Shown: positions 33,333 through 44,318 of the stretch, one piece after another | How the letters are laid out: the number at the start of each line of letters is the position of its first letter | Numbering within the stretch: the first letter of the stretch is position 1 | From: Didymella arachidicola | Taxonomy: Eukaryota; Ascomycota; Dothideomycetes; Pleosporales; Didymellaceae | DNA: 64,000 bases | Direction: 5' to 3' | NCBI GenBank assembly: GCA_016630955.3 | Contig: CM049999.1 | Coordinates: 434,001 to 498,000 of the forward strand | The notes under the pieces: generated by a model | The model's input: the letters and a program-made list of their open reading frames with translations, nothing else | Databases searched by the model: none | What the model was told of the DNA's origin: nothing | Made by a program: the position numbers and the translations under genes

Positions 33333-34025
33333 ATGCAGAGAGCTTTCACAGCCCGCGCGCGGACTTCCGCTTTGAAGTCGAGCGCCAGGAGCTTCAACCT
33401 CCAGCAACAGAGGTTCGCCCACAAGGTAAACTGTCGCAAATCGTACTGGTGAAGCTTCAGCAGCTAACAATGATGACAGGAGCTCAAGTTCGGCGTCGAG
33501 GGCCGCGCTGCTTTGCTCAAGGGTGTTGACACAATTGCCCGCGCCGTTTCCACAACACTCGGTCCCAAGGGTCGCAACGTCCTCATCGAGTCCAGCTACG
33601 GCTCCCCCAAGATCACAAAGGGTACGTTATTATCAACGTCAGATCGCAAGGATTGGTTCTAACGATTGACAGATGGTGTAACTGTCTCCAAGGCCATCAC
33701 CCTCGAGGACAAGTTCGAGAACCTCGGTGCCCGTCTCCTCCAGGACGTCGCATCCAAGACCAACGAAGTCGCTGGTGACGGTACCACAACCGCCACTGTT
33801 CTCGCCCGTGCTATCTTCTCCGAGACCGTCAAGAATGTCGCCGCCGGATGCAACCCCATGGATCTGAGGCGCGGAACCCAGGCCGCTGTCGAGGCTGTCG
33901 TCGAATACCTGCGCGCAAACAAGAAGGAGATCACCACCAGCGAGGAGATCTCCCAGGTCGCCACCATCTCTGCTAACGGCGACGTGCACATTGGTAAGCT
34001 CCTTTCCAACGCTATGGAGAAGGTT

Positions 34026-34057
<32 letters not shown>

Positions 34058-35174
34058 CAAGACCACCGAAGACGAGCTTGAGGTCACCGAGGGTATGAAG
34101 TTCGACCGTGGCTACATCTCCCCCTACTTCATCACCGACACCAAGAGCTCCAAGGTCGAGTTTGAGAACCCTCTCATCCTCCTCTCCGAGAAGAAGATCT
34201 CCGCTGTCCAGGATATCATCCCCGCTCTCGAGGCTTCTCAGCAGCAGCGCCGTCCTCTTCTCATTATCGCTGAGGACATTGACGGTGAGGCTCTCGCTGT
34301 CTGTATTCTCAACAAGCTCCGTGGCCAGCTCCAGGTCGCCGCTGTCAAGGCCCCCGGCTTCGGTGACAACCGCAAATCTATCCTTGGCGATCTCGCTGTC
34401 CTGACCAACGGTACCGTCTTCAACGATGACCTCGAGATCAAGCTCGAGAAGGCTACCGCTGACATGTTCGGTTCCACTGGCGCTGTCACCATCACAAAGG
34501 AGGACACCATCTTCCTGAACGGCAATGGCAGCAAGGATGCTGTTGCCCAGCGCTGCGAGCAGATCCGCGGCGTTATGGCTGACCCTACCACCTCTGAGTA
34601 CGAGAAGGAGAAGCTCCAGGAGCGTCTCGCTAAGCTCTCCGGTGGTGTCGCTGTCATCAAGGTGGGCGGTGCCTCTGAGGTTGAGGTCGGCGAGAAGAAG
34701 GACCGCATCGTTGATGCTCTTAACGCCACTCGCGCTGCTGTCGAGGAGGGTATCCTTCCCGGTGGTGGAACTGGTCTCCTCAAGGCCTCCGTCAACGCCC
34801 TCAAGGACGTCAAGGCTGCCAACTTTGACCAGCAGCTCGGTATCTCCATCGTCAAGAGCGCCATCACCCACCCCGCACGCAAGATTGTCGAGAACGCCGG
34901 TGCCGAGGGCTCCGTTGTTGTTGGTAAGCTCACCGATGAGTACGGCAGCGACTTCAACAAGGGCTTCAACTCTGCCAAGGGCGAGTACGTCAACATGATT
35001 GAGGCCGGTATCCTCGACCCTTTCAAGGTTGTTCGCACAGCACTTGTCGATGCTTCGGGAGTAGCGTCCTTACTTGGTACCACTGAGGTCGCCATCGTAG
35101 AGGCCGAAGTCAAGGGACCACCTGGCGGCGGCGCCGGTGGAATGCCGAACCCTATGGGTATGATGGGCATGTAA
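33333..35174 (+). CDS. HSP60: Mitochondrial chaperonin Hsp60
   Basis: Three exons: 33333-33425, 33480-33621 and 33673-35174 (introns 54 and 51 bp), 578 aa. Exon 1 is a mitochondrial presequence rich in Arg/Ser with no acidic residues (MQRAFTARARTSALKSSARS) and ends at FAHK. The group I chaperonin body follows: ELKFGVEGRAALLKGVD, TTLGPKGRNVLIE, AGDGTTTATVLARAI (ATP site), ISPYFITDTK, and AAVEEGILPGGGT. The C-terminal tail is Gly/Met-rich (GGMPNPMGMMGM), as in GroEL and Hsp60. It folds imported proteins in the matrix together with Hsp10. Codon use is strongly biased (GTC, CTC, AAG), as expected of high expression, which also keeps a 410-codon antisense frame open. Confidence 0.97.
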
Positions 35175-35937
35175 AAAGGCCCCAGGTACCTGGTTCCCTT
35201 CTTTCTGACGCTCTATTTACTTGATACCTGTAATCTCTGTACGATATACGCTCCTCAGCATGGCCGCGCCTGGCGTAATGGTTTGAAAAAGATCGGTTGA
35301 TCCGTTTGTAGCTATACTGTACTGTACATGTATACCATCTCTCATGACCCACCACGTGTCAATGCTTTGGTTGTTTGGTCTCTAGCCCACATCTTCGCTG
35401 ATACTCACTCCACCTACAGGTCTTCGGCAGTCTCTTTTCACAGATAAGTGGGAGTTGCGACTGCATGTTAAGAGACCGGTCTAATGTGACGTGCATCGAT
35501 CACGACAAGCATGTGAATAAATCAACAAGCAGTGATGTTCCGTTCAAGACAATGCATCAAGAGTGTCTGCGTTTGTCGGGGTAGTGACGCTGCCTGATAA
35601 GTCAGTGTGGGCGCAAGGATGTCAGCTCTGGTTGCTATGGTGTCCCAACCTGCTGTGAAGAGGCGCTCCTGCCCCGCCATGACCTGCACCCAAGCGTGGC
35701 CCCACCCACAGCCAACTCGAGTGTCAGGCCGTGTCTCCCGCAGTTCTCTCACTTTCGCACCTCCTTCATCCTCTCCAATTGACGTAAGCCGCCCCCTCGA
35801 GCTTCAGGCACCCGTTCGATTGCCCGGGTCGCGCCCACCATGCGCAGCTGATGACGAATCGCTGACAAGGCAGCACAGAACATAAAAGCACTTGTGCTTC
35901 GCTATCTCCTCAGGTCCCCCACCACACACAACACATC
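35175..35937. promoter_or_regulatory. Intergenic, cofilin promoter side
   Basis: About 760 bp. A TATA-like CATAAAAG lies at about 35881, some 57 bp before the cofilin ATG. It is followed by CT- and CA-rich leader sequence typical of highly expressed fungal genes. No gene seen. Confidence 0.5.
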
Positions 35938-36633
35938 ATGGTAAGGCTGCATACAATGCTAGGCACGATACCCAGCGCTAACACGTTGCGAACAGGCTCA
36001 GTCCGGGTACGTACGACGGTTCCTGCATGGCGAACCCTGACAGCTGTCGCGGCGCCCCTCATGTTCTCGGCGCACATGCCTGCCTTCACCGCCTCATGCA
36101 CACTGTCGTTTCTCTGACGCCCCGCTAACGCGACGCCTCCAGTGTTTCCGTCGCACCCGAGTGCATCAGCGCCTTCAACGAGCTCAAGCTCGGCAAGGAC
36201 ACCAAGTGGATCATCTACAAGATCAGCGACGACTGGAAGGAGATTGTTGTTGAAGAGACATCCAAGGAGGCTGACTGGTCTGTCTTCCGCGAGAAGCTCC
36301 TCAACGCCAAGAGCAAGGACCGCAAGGGCAAGGAGGGCATCGGTGGCCGTTATGCTGTTTTTGACGTCGAGTACGAGCTCGAGAACGGCGAGGGCACACG
36401 CTCCAAGATCACCTTCATCTCGTGGACTCCCGATGATGCGCCGCAATACGTAGGTTTTTCAAGTTGCAAAGATGGAAGCGACGTGCTGACGGTTGCAGCC
36501 CCGCATGATGTACAGCTCGTCCAAGGAGGCCATCAAGCGCGCCCTCAACGGTCTCGCGGCGGACATCCAGGCCAACGACGCCGACGACATCGAGTTCGAT
36601 AACATCAAGTCTCGCGTGTCCAAGGGCCGATAA
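35938..36633 (+). CDS. COF1: Cofilin (actin-depolymerising factor)
   Basis: Four coding exons: 35938-35940 (the ATG alone), 35996-36006 (11 nt), 36143-36449 and 36499-36633; introns are 55, 136 and 49 bp; 151 aa. After splicing the protein begins MAQSGVSVAPECISAFNELK, the usual ADF/cofilin N-terminus with a phosphorylatable Ser near the start. It continues with KWIIYKISDD, GGRYAVFDVEYEL, KITFISWTPDDAP and the actin-binding long helix MMYSSSKEAIKRAL. It severs and depolymerises actin filaments. The start codon standing alone before a GTAAGG donor is the most unusual point. All four junctions keep frame and give family residues. Confidence 0.93.
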
Positions 36634-36834
36634 GCGAGTCGGTCTGTATCTGTCGATTTCGCGCACCCAAAAGCCAATAGCAGGGTGGTTTGTGTTTTGG
36701 CAACGACGATGACGAAATGAAGCGAGATTGCGTTTGGACGAGATGAAATGGCATGGTGCTAGGCGAGTAGCGGAGGGATGGGGTCGAGTCTGGAGCATTA
36801 GACTGGCGAAATATCACATATGAACGACCCTATT

Positions 36835-37065
36835 GATAGCACTTGAGGGATGAGTGATGTGATAGCACTTGAGGGATGAGTGATGTGATAGCACTTGAGG
36901 GATGAGTGATGTGATAGCACTTGAGGGATGAGTGATGTGATAGCACTTGAGGGATGAGTGATGTGATAGCACTTGAGGGATGAGTGATGTGATAGCACTT
37001 GAGGGATGAGTGATGTGATAGCACTAGGGATGAGTGATGTGATACCACTTGAGGGGATGGTGATG
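36835..37065. repeat. Minisatellite, 26-bp unit, about 9 copies
   Basis: A head-to-tail array whose unit starts GATAGCACTTGAGGGATGAG and ends TGATGT. Seven units starting at 36835, 36861, 36887, 36913, 36939, 36965 and 36991 look identical. The eighth (37017) has lost 3 bases after CACT. The ninth (37040) has several changes. It lies between the 3' ends of cofilin (+) and GET5 (-). Because 26 is not a multiple of 3 and no unit contains a minus-strand stop, ORFs of about 100 codons appear antisense; these are artefacts of the repeat. Confidence 0.95.
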
Positions 37066-37116
37066 TGATGTGTGAATGTGTATGCATTCCTGCGCTCTTT
37101 ATAGCACGACCTATGT

Positions 37117-37852
37117 CTATCGATCGCTCTCCCAAGCCTTCTTGAAGACACCCACCAGCCTCTCCCCCTCGTGCTCGTCCTTTATCCTCTGCAGCACAAA
37201 GTTCCTAAGATCTCCCCAAAACTCATCAGTAGCCACGACATCCTTTCCACTGGGTCCCACAGCCGCCGCGCCCCCAGCACCCGCCAGGCCCTTATCACTC
37301 TCACTCGGCGCCGCCGCGGCAGGACTCGCAGCCGGACTCTCACCTGGCGTCACCGGCGCCGCACCGCCCATGACCATGACACCAAACTCAACCTCACCGC
37401 CCGCGTCCGCGCCCACAATCTCCCCCACCAGCTTCGAGTCGGCCACGGGCTTCTTCTTGTACAGGATCTTGATCTTGGCCGCGGGGATGCTGGTCGCAGC
37501 CGCATACTGCGATTTCAGCTCGTAGACAGAGGTTTTTCCCGCATCGACGGCAGCGAGCGGGAGCGTGGGCGCGCTGGGCTTCAGCGGCTTGAGGGTTATG
37601 CTTATGGTGGAGGAGGAAGCATCTTGGGCTGCTTTGGGGGCGGGGCGCTGGGGGTGGCCTGGGGGCAGGCGGGGGAGGATGGGCTGGGTGGTGTTAGCAG
37701 GAAGGACTGCAGTGTGTGGGGGGCTCAATGGAGGGGCGTACGACGCCGGCTGCTGGGTAGGTGCGCGCGTCTGAGACGTAGTCGGAGGAGAGCTTGATGG
37801 GGCGCGAGTCGATTGCGCCCAGGAATGTTTTGCAGAAGGCGAGCTCGGACAT
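37117..37852 (-). CDS. GET5: Ubiquitin-like protein Get5 (Mdy2)
   Basis: Exons 37852-37742 and 37683-37117 (58-bp intron with a GCTAAC branch site), 225 aa. The N-terminus (MSELAFCKTFLGAIDSRPIK) matches the Get4-binding segment of fungal Get5. A ubiquitin-like domain follows (about 75-135: ISITLKPLKPSAP, KTSVYELKSQYA, IKILYKKKPVADS, VEFGVMVMGG). A low-complexity Ala/Gly/Pro linker leads to the C-terminal dimerisation helix pair (DEFWGDLRNFVLQRI, VGVFKKAWES). With Get4 and Sgt2 it hands tail-anchored proteins to Get3 for ER insertion. The acceptor at 37685-37684 was chosen because it yields GVPILPRLP and keeps the frame. Confidence 0.88.
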
Positions 37853-38188
37853 GGTTGCGTTTCGCTGTGTGTCGGGCGAGGATCGGCAGGCAGTCTCGGC
37901 GGTGCGTTTGATTGTTACGAGGCCGGACTGTCACAAGAGCGTGCGCTGCGCAATGCCGTCGTGTGTTGTGTTGACTGCCAGCTCGGTCGGCGAATGACAT
38001 CGTCTCCGCCTGCGCTGCGGGGCCAGGCCGCGGGCACGCCAAAGAAAAGCCAGCGGCCCGTGCGCGAAATTCGAAAAGAAAGTTGCCCAAAAAGTTTCCC
38101 GGCGCAGACAGACAGACAGTTGGAGGAGAAACACGATTTCTTCCCTCGACCAATTTCCCCCTTTTCCCCCACGCAAATAATCGCAGGT
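37853..38188. promoter_or_regulatory. Bidirectional promoter GET5 / NOP2
   Basis: 336 bp between the divergent ATGs. The NOP2 side ends with a C/T-rich and CAAATAA-containing leader. Whatever drives both genes must lie here unless leaders overlap the neighbouring gene. Confidence 0.6.
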
Positions 38189-40525
38189 ATGGGTGGCATG
38201 AGAGGAAAGAAGAAGCAGGGCATGCCTGAGCCCCTTGACGAATCGCTCGTCACGCGCAAGAGGAAGGACTATGAGGCGCCGGCGCCCAAGGAGCAGAAGA
38301 GGAGGAGGACGGATGCAAAGGCCAAGGCTGTGCCTGGGTCGAAGAAGGCTGCTGCTACGAATGGCGCCGCGAAGGAGGTTGCTACGAATGGCGCCGCGAA
38401 GAAGGTTGCTACGAATGGCGCCGCGAAGAAGAGCGCCGCAACGCCCGCGCACCGTGCTAAGCCCGCGAAGAAGGCTGCGCCGCTGCCAGCGTCCGACGAC
38501 GAGGACGACGTCTCCGACCTTTCCGACGATGACATGGACGACGCAGACGGCGCCGTCAAGGTCTCTGGCCTCGATGCGCTCGGCAGCGCCTCGGAAGACG
38601 ACAGCGACATCGACGACGACGACTTCGACTCGGACGTGGAGACGGGCAAGAAGGCCATGTGGTCCGACGACGAGGACGACGAGGACGCACAGGAGCAGCT
38701 CACGGCAGCCAACATCGAAGGTCTGTCGCGCAAGCTCGACATGCAGAGGGCGATCGAAGAGGCCGAGGCCCAGGCTGAGCTCGAGGAGGGCAACATGCAG
38801 ACCAACATTGCACCGGGCGACCGGCCAAAGGTGCTGGACGACGACGAGGACGACGAGGGCCGCAAGATCTCCAACCTCGTCACACAGGACATCCAGCTGC
38901 TGCGCACACGGCTCAACGACACAATCCGCGTGCTCGACGACTTCAAGAACCTCGCTGAGCCGGGCCGCGACAGGGCCGAGTACCGCGCGCAGCTGCTCAA
39001 GGACATCTGCTCGTACTACGGCTACTCCGAGTTCCTCGCAGACAAGCTCCTCGGCCTGTTCCCTGCCCGCGAGGCCTTTGCCTTCTTCGAGGCCAACGAG
39101 ACACCCCGCCCCATTGTCATCCGCACAAACACCCTCCGCACACATCGCCGTGAGCTCGCCCAGTCGCTCATCAACCGTGGCGTCCAGCTCGAGCCCGTTG
39201 GCAAGTGGTCCAAGGTTGGTCTGCAGATCTTCGACGCCCACGTCCCACTTGGAGCCACGCCCGAGTACCTGGCTGGCCACTACATCTTGCAGGCTGCGTC
39301 GTCGTTCCTCCCTGTCATGGCCCTGGCACCCCAGGAAAACGAGCGCGTGCTCGACATGGCTGCTGCCCCCGGTGGTAAGACGACGCATTTGGCTGCGCTG
39401 ATGAAGAACACCGGCTGCATCTTCGCCAACGACGCAAGCAAAGAGCGCTCCAAGGGTCTGATTGGTAACATCCACCGTCTGGGTGTCCGAAACGCCATCG
39501 TGTGCAACTACTCTGCCCTCGAGTTCCCCAAGGTCATGGGTGGCTTTGACCGCGTTCTGCTCGACGCGCCCTGCTCTGGCACAGGCGTCATCGCAAAGGA
39601 CGCCAGCGTCAAGACCAACAAGACCGAGGCCGATTTCATGAAGCTTCCCCACCTGCAGAAGCAACTGCTCTTGTCCGCCATCGACTCTGTCGACCACCAC
39701 AGCAAGACCGGTGGCTACATCGTCTACTCTACATGTTCCGTCACAGTCGAGGAGAACGAGCAAGTCGTGCAGTATGCGCTGAACAAGCGCCCGAACGTCA
39801 AGCTCGTCGAGACCGGCCTGACATTCGGTAAAGAGGGCTTCACCAAGATCGGCGGCAAAATCTTCCACCCCTCGATGAAGGTTCGTCCACACCTACCCCC
39901 CTTCCCCCATCCATACTAACCCCTCCAGATGACACGTCGCTACTACCCGCACACCTACAACGTCGACGGCTTCTTCGTCTCCAAATTCAAGAAAATCGGC
40001 CCCACACCACCCAACGCCGTCGGCAACTCCAACCGCGCCGCCAACGGCCAGCCCTCGGCCGCCACAACCGCCCAGGACGAGTACGTCGACAAGACGCCCA
40101 TCCAGACCGAGGACGAGGCCGAAGCCGACGACTTTGCCGACTTCGACGACGAAGAGGATCAGGCGTACATCCAGCGCGGACAGGCGCGCGACGCTCGCCG
40201 CAAGGGCCGCGATCCAAAGGCGGATCCGAGCAAAGCCACGCAGGCGAAAGAGAAGAAAGGTGGCGGTAAGGAGGTAGCCAATAACAAGGCGACGAAAGGC
40301 AAGCCAGAGACCAAGAACGCTGCCGAGGTCGTCGTCGCGGACGTCAAAGTGAGCAAGAAGGACGGCAAGAGCAAAAAGGAGACCGTTGTAGCTGTGGCCG
40401 AGGCCAAGCCCGTCAAGGACAGCAAGAAAGCTAAGAAGGAAGAATCTGCCGTTGCGGAAGTCAAGCCCGTCAAGGCTGATAAGAAAGCGAGGCGGAAGAG
40501 CGAGGATAAGAAGATGAAGGCGTAG
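38189..40525 (+). CDS. NOP2: 25S rRNA (cytosine-C5)-methyltransferase Nop2
   Basis: Exons 38189-39880 and 39929-40525 (48-bp intron), 762 aa. A Lys-rich N-terminus and acidic tracts (SDDEDDVSDLSDDDMDD) precede the RsmB/Nop2 catalytic domain: VIRTNTLRTHRRELAQ, YILQAASSFLPVMAL, the SAM-binding loop VLDMAAAPGGKTTH, and both catalytic cysteines (LLDAPCSGTG, motif IV; VYSTCSV, motif VI). It methylates a 25S rRNA cytosine and is essential for 60S assembly in the nucleolus. The intron lies just before MTRRYYPHTYNVDGFFV. The C-terminal tail is a Lys/Ala/Val repeat (KPVKDSKKAKK, KPVKADKKARR). A second ATG at 38198 is a possible alternative start. Confidence 0.95.
38354..38434 (+). repeat. 27-bp coding tandem repeat in NOP2, three copies
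   Basis: Units start at 38354, 38381 and 38408, each beginning GCTACGAATGGCGCCGCGAA. They encode three 9-residue units of type ATNGAAKKV in the basic N-terminal region. The period is a multiple of three, so copy-number change would keep the frame. Confidence 0.9.
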
Positions 40526-41451
40526 ACTTGTGGCATTGTACAGCTCGGGGGGGGATTAGAGGTAGATACCATTTCAATCCTTTCCTCGCACGCATCGAAA
40601 CACATGAACCAAAAACGCCCCAGAAACACTTTTTGTCTGACTGAGACGGCATACCTATTTGATTTGGTGGCATTGCAAGTTCAACTTCTCCCCGAGCAGG
40701 CTGGAATATCGTAGATGGCGACGGGAGATACGTACTAATTCGCGAAAAGTCTTGGGTTTATCACAAGTCAGTACGTGACTGAACCTTGACGCGTGGTTGC
40801 GAGAACTTTTGAAGGAGTGTTGTGTGAATTGTACCAAGCTCGCCGCAACCGACTGTGCCTCTCTATATACACAACGCACATCCTCTTCCGGGCTACGGGC
40901 GTGCACCCGTCATCGATCTCCATTCGTACGGTTAACCGAAAATATAGCTGGAGAAGTCGGGATTCTAATCTCTGAGGGGGTTACTTGCGGGTTTAAACGA
41001 CACTTTGCTGTGGAAGGTGACTTGTGCACACATAAGGGTCAGGCTCCACACGAGGCATCGAGGTTAGATGCGGCTGCGCATCTATTTGCGCTTGCCGGTG
41101 TCTTCACATGGTCTGTCCTGCGAAGGATGAGATGGACAGAGCAAAGATGATAAGTTGATACGGGTACGAAATATGTATCCAGTGAGTTGATGTCTAGTAT
41201 CCTCACCAGAGCAGATATCCTTGATTAGAAGCGGCCATCACACTTGACGCGATCCGAACTTGCTACAGACAGGTGGTCATCCAGACTGCTCAAAACAGGT
41301 GAAATTCGCTATCATGTACACACATATGCAGGGACGTTCAAACCAGCAAAGAGTGTTTCTCACGCAATCGTCCCATGCTGATCGCCCAATCCCAAACTAT
41401 CGCCCCAAGATGGAAAACACAGCCACGAATGCCAACCAACACATCTCTCGC
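40526..41451. other. Intergenic between convergent genes, no gene seen
   Basis: About 925 bp. Short ORFs only, none with recognisable content. Confidence 0.5.
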
Positions 41452-42035
41452 TCAAAGCATCCCAATCGCAAACCCGAGCGCACCAAGACCCATCCCCGCC
41501 GCAGCAGTCACACCCGGCGCAGCACCATGGCTCGCCTGGCTCGGCGCAAGCGTCGAAGTCACCACGCTGGTCCCCGAAGTCCGCGTAACAACGACGCTGC
41601 CGGTCGTTGTAGCGGAAGCAGATGCAGCGGAGGAGGCGACCGAGCTGGCGATGGCCGAGTTGAAGGAGCTCTGCACGCTGAAGTTGCAGCGGGTTAGCAG
41701 TTCACGCACGTCGTTGTCATTGACGGTGTCGTCGTCGTCGGTGTCGGTGTCGTACTGTGCGACGCAAGCCTCGCAGTTGGGGAGGAGGGTGGAGGCGTTG
41801 GCGGCGCTGCAGATGCACTCGAGTTCGGCGTTGTCGTTGTCTGTGCTGCGTGTTAGTTGGAGTTTGCAATGAGAGGAGTTTAATAAGTACCATGCTGGTT
41901 GTCGCATTCTCGCGCGATGGATACGACTTGAGCGCAGATCTGGGTGCACTGCTGGGGGATGTCGTCCTGGCTGATGTCCTGGGCCGCAACGAGAGCGGTC
42001 AAGGCTGTGGCAATGGCGAGCTTCTGGAAGAGCAT
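41452..42035 (-). CDS. Small GPI-anchored Cys-rich (CFEM-like) protein
   Basis: Exons 42035-41891 and 41840-41452 (50-bp intron), 177 aa. Signal peptide MLFQKLAIATALTALVAA, then eight cysteines with CFEM-like order: C-x3-C (QQCTQICAQ), C, C-x-C (LECICS), C-x2-C (PNCEACV) and a last C (TRCNF). The spacing departs from the strict CFEM consensus. A Ser/Ala/Thr-rich stalk follows, and the C-terminus is hydrophobic (AAAGMGLGALGFAIGML), fitting a GPI-anchor signal. Likely a cell-wall or surface protein; CFEM relatives bind haem or act at the host surface, but the assignment here is by pattern only. An acidic DTDTDDDDTVNDND loop is unusual. Confidence 0.8.
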
Positions 42036-44318
42036 TGTGAGAGGTGATTGATCGGTATGTTGGGATAGATAGGGTGTAGGGATGAAGTGTTGATTGAGGA
42101 TGTAATGTATTGTTCAGTGGTAAAGATGCACTTGAAGCCGTAGATGCGACTGCCCTATATACTCACATCCAAGCCTGTGATCAGCCAGAGACCAGAATTA
42201 TCGCCAAGTGCATCAAACACAGACCTCGCTGTCAATCCTGCTACGGAAATGCTTGGGCATAGCCGTCCAACTTGGGATGCTTGGACGAGAAGGGAAATGA
42301 CGGTGCCAAGTCACCGAACGAAGTGGACTGTATGGCTGTTCAAGTCTTGGTGCCAGGAACACGCCACTGCATACGAATATCGACAACGAAGCCTTGCATA
42401 TCCAGGCAGAGCGCATTGTTTCGAGATTCACCAGACAAGTCCTGACTCCTGACAGTCGCGGTGTCAGTATCGCAGAACAATCGATGCCGCTAGCCGAGAG
42501 AGCCGAGCCGCTAGGCAAGGCTGTCCTCTGCGGGTCTTGTGCGGCTGTGCTAAATAACATGGTCTGGAGATCTGGAGATCGTCCAGTATTGTGTCTAGCG
42601 TGGGGATGGAGCGCAGTGACTGGTTTGGGGGGACGCGCAAGCTCTCGCTGGGCAGGACGTTCCGCTTGTGATGTCTTGCAAAGCCTCAAGAAAACGCGAC
42701 TACGTTCCACTGTTTCCCACGCCTACTTCCAAGTACGCCTCGTGGAGTGCAACTGGAGACTCTCGCGGAGCTAGAAACTCGCAAGCAACAGAATGGTATA
42801 CATCCCCAGCAACACCATAAGGACAGCTCTGATCGCCCTAGGAAACATACCTGCATGCTCTCTGATGCACCCTAGAGGAACACGACGATTTCTGACTTCT
42901 GGCTGAAGTGTGCCTTGAGGCCGCAGGAGAATCTTGTATTGCCTCTTACTTCCAACTATTCCGGGCCCGCGTAAGGTAAGAATAGTATCAACAGCGGGAA
43001 TGACCGTTGGCACCAAGGGCGATCTTTGACAGAAGATTGTTACGCGTTAGGCTCTCGTGCGCGTGCGAAAGCGTCTCAGCAGCCTACACAGTAAGCCAGT
43101 GAGATGCGCATGCACAGTATAATAGCCGCAAAGTGCGCGTTAGGTTCAGTCACCATTACCCAGTCTTTGATCCTTCTCGTTCTTTAAACACTGGACGGTC
43201 TTGGGAAGCTACTCGGGAGACCGCGGGCGGGGGCCTTGATGCAGGACGACTGTTTCAACAGTCAAAGGGCGACCGAAACTTGCGTTTTCAGCACATTGCT
43301 TCCTGAAGCAGACCTACTGTGGTAAGATGGGTACATATTGTGAGTGGGGACGATGACAGGGGTCTCCGGTCATATTTTTCAGCCGTTTCAGGCGCTGAGC
43401 TGAGGCGTTATTAATACTCTTCTATTACTAAAGACTATAATCTTAGCAGATTGCAAGGGTCGCTCTGTGTACAATATCCTAAAGCAGGCTGCGTTACACG
43501 TAATTTTGTGATAAGAAGCTCCGGTTGTGCCGGACCCACTCAACTTACCCAGCCTACCACAGTAGTGTCGGGTCAGGGGTCTCCCACCGCTGATTCGTGT
43601 TGTTCTGACCCTGGTCATGGAGGGTCTGTATGAATGACGTATGACCTCTAGAGCAGGTGTTTCTTTCTCGCCCCATTTGCATGACTGCCGCAACAATGTT
43701 TCGGCAGTTTCTACCTGCAACTCGTGGACTCAATCAATCTGTTGAGCTCAGCGCCGCAACTCAGCTACCGCGTGCAGCTTCGACGCAGGCCGGATGATGA
43801 CCACGCCTGCAAGCGCACTGAGTATTGCTGCCGATTTCGCCAGAGCAACGTTCACCATTTTGGTTCCTGAGTGTTTCCTAATGAAACGAAACGCCGCTCG
43901 TCGATCATGTTCGGTACACTCTCCGGACCGACAGCCCTACGGCCTCAGCTTTCACGCTATTCATACACACGTGTTGCAGCGTTGAAATTCGGTGTTACCA
44001 TTTTCGGTCGATTGCCGTTGGGATCTCGATCTGACAGCAAAGGCTTCATGCACTAACCAAACAGGAAAGAATACGGTTGTCACGCGTTTCGATCGTCCCA
44101 GTTTTCGTCATTTTCGGCGAGCGTAAAGTCTAGACTTTTCCCCCAGTCCTTCGAGCGACCTTCTGGCGCAAGGCACACGTTTTGACCGCAGTCGCAGATC
44201 GCCTTTGAACTCTGAACCCATCCACCCATATGACGTCAGAGGTCTGCTCCGCGGTGTCCATGCAGCAACCGTCGTCCGTCTGAACCCTTTCTCACCCTAA
44301 CGTTGCCGCGAAGCGACC
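42036..44318. other. Longest gene-poor stretch in the window
   Basis: About 2.3 kb. Minus-strand ORFs at 42213-42710 and 43388-43720 and plus-strand ORFs around 42394 and 43794 have no recognisable domains and a composition typical of non-coding sequence. I see no transposon ends, tRNA or long repeat. The right end is presumably the promoter and leader of the histidine kinase gene. Confidence 0.45.

Noticed and set aside
33639..34871. 410-codon minus-strand ORF antisense to HSP60, Leu/Asp/Gly-rich
   Set aside because: It mirrors the biased codons of HSP60 (CTC, GTC, GAG and AAG give few antisense stops), has no domain and lacks a promoter context. HSP60 itself is beyond doubt.
36798..37151. 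Two overlapping minus-strand ORFs of 101-117 codons reading repeats of Ser-Leu-Ile-Pro type
   Set aside because: They are translations of the 26-bp minisatellite, open in all frames because the unit has no minus-strand stop.
37931..39892. 653-codon minus-strand ORF antisense to NOP2
   Set aside because: Composition is the reverse reading of the acidic/basic tracts and conserved motifs of NOP2. No recognisable protein features.
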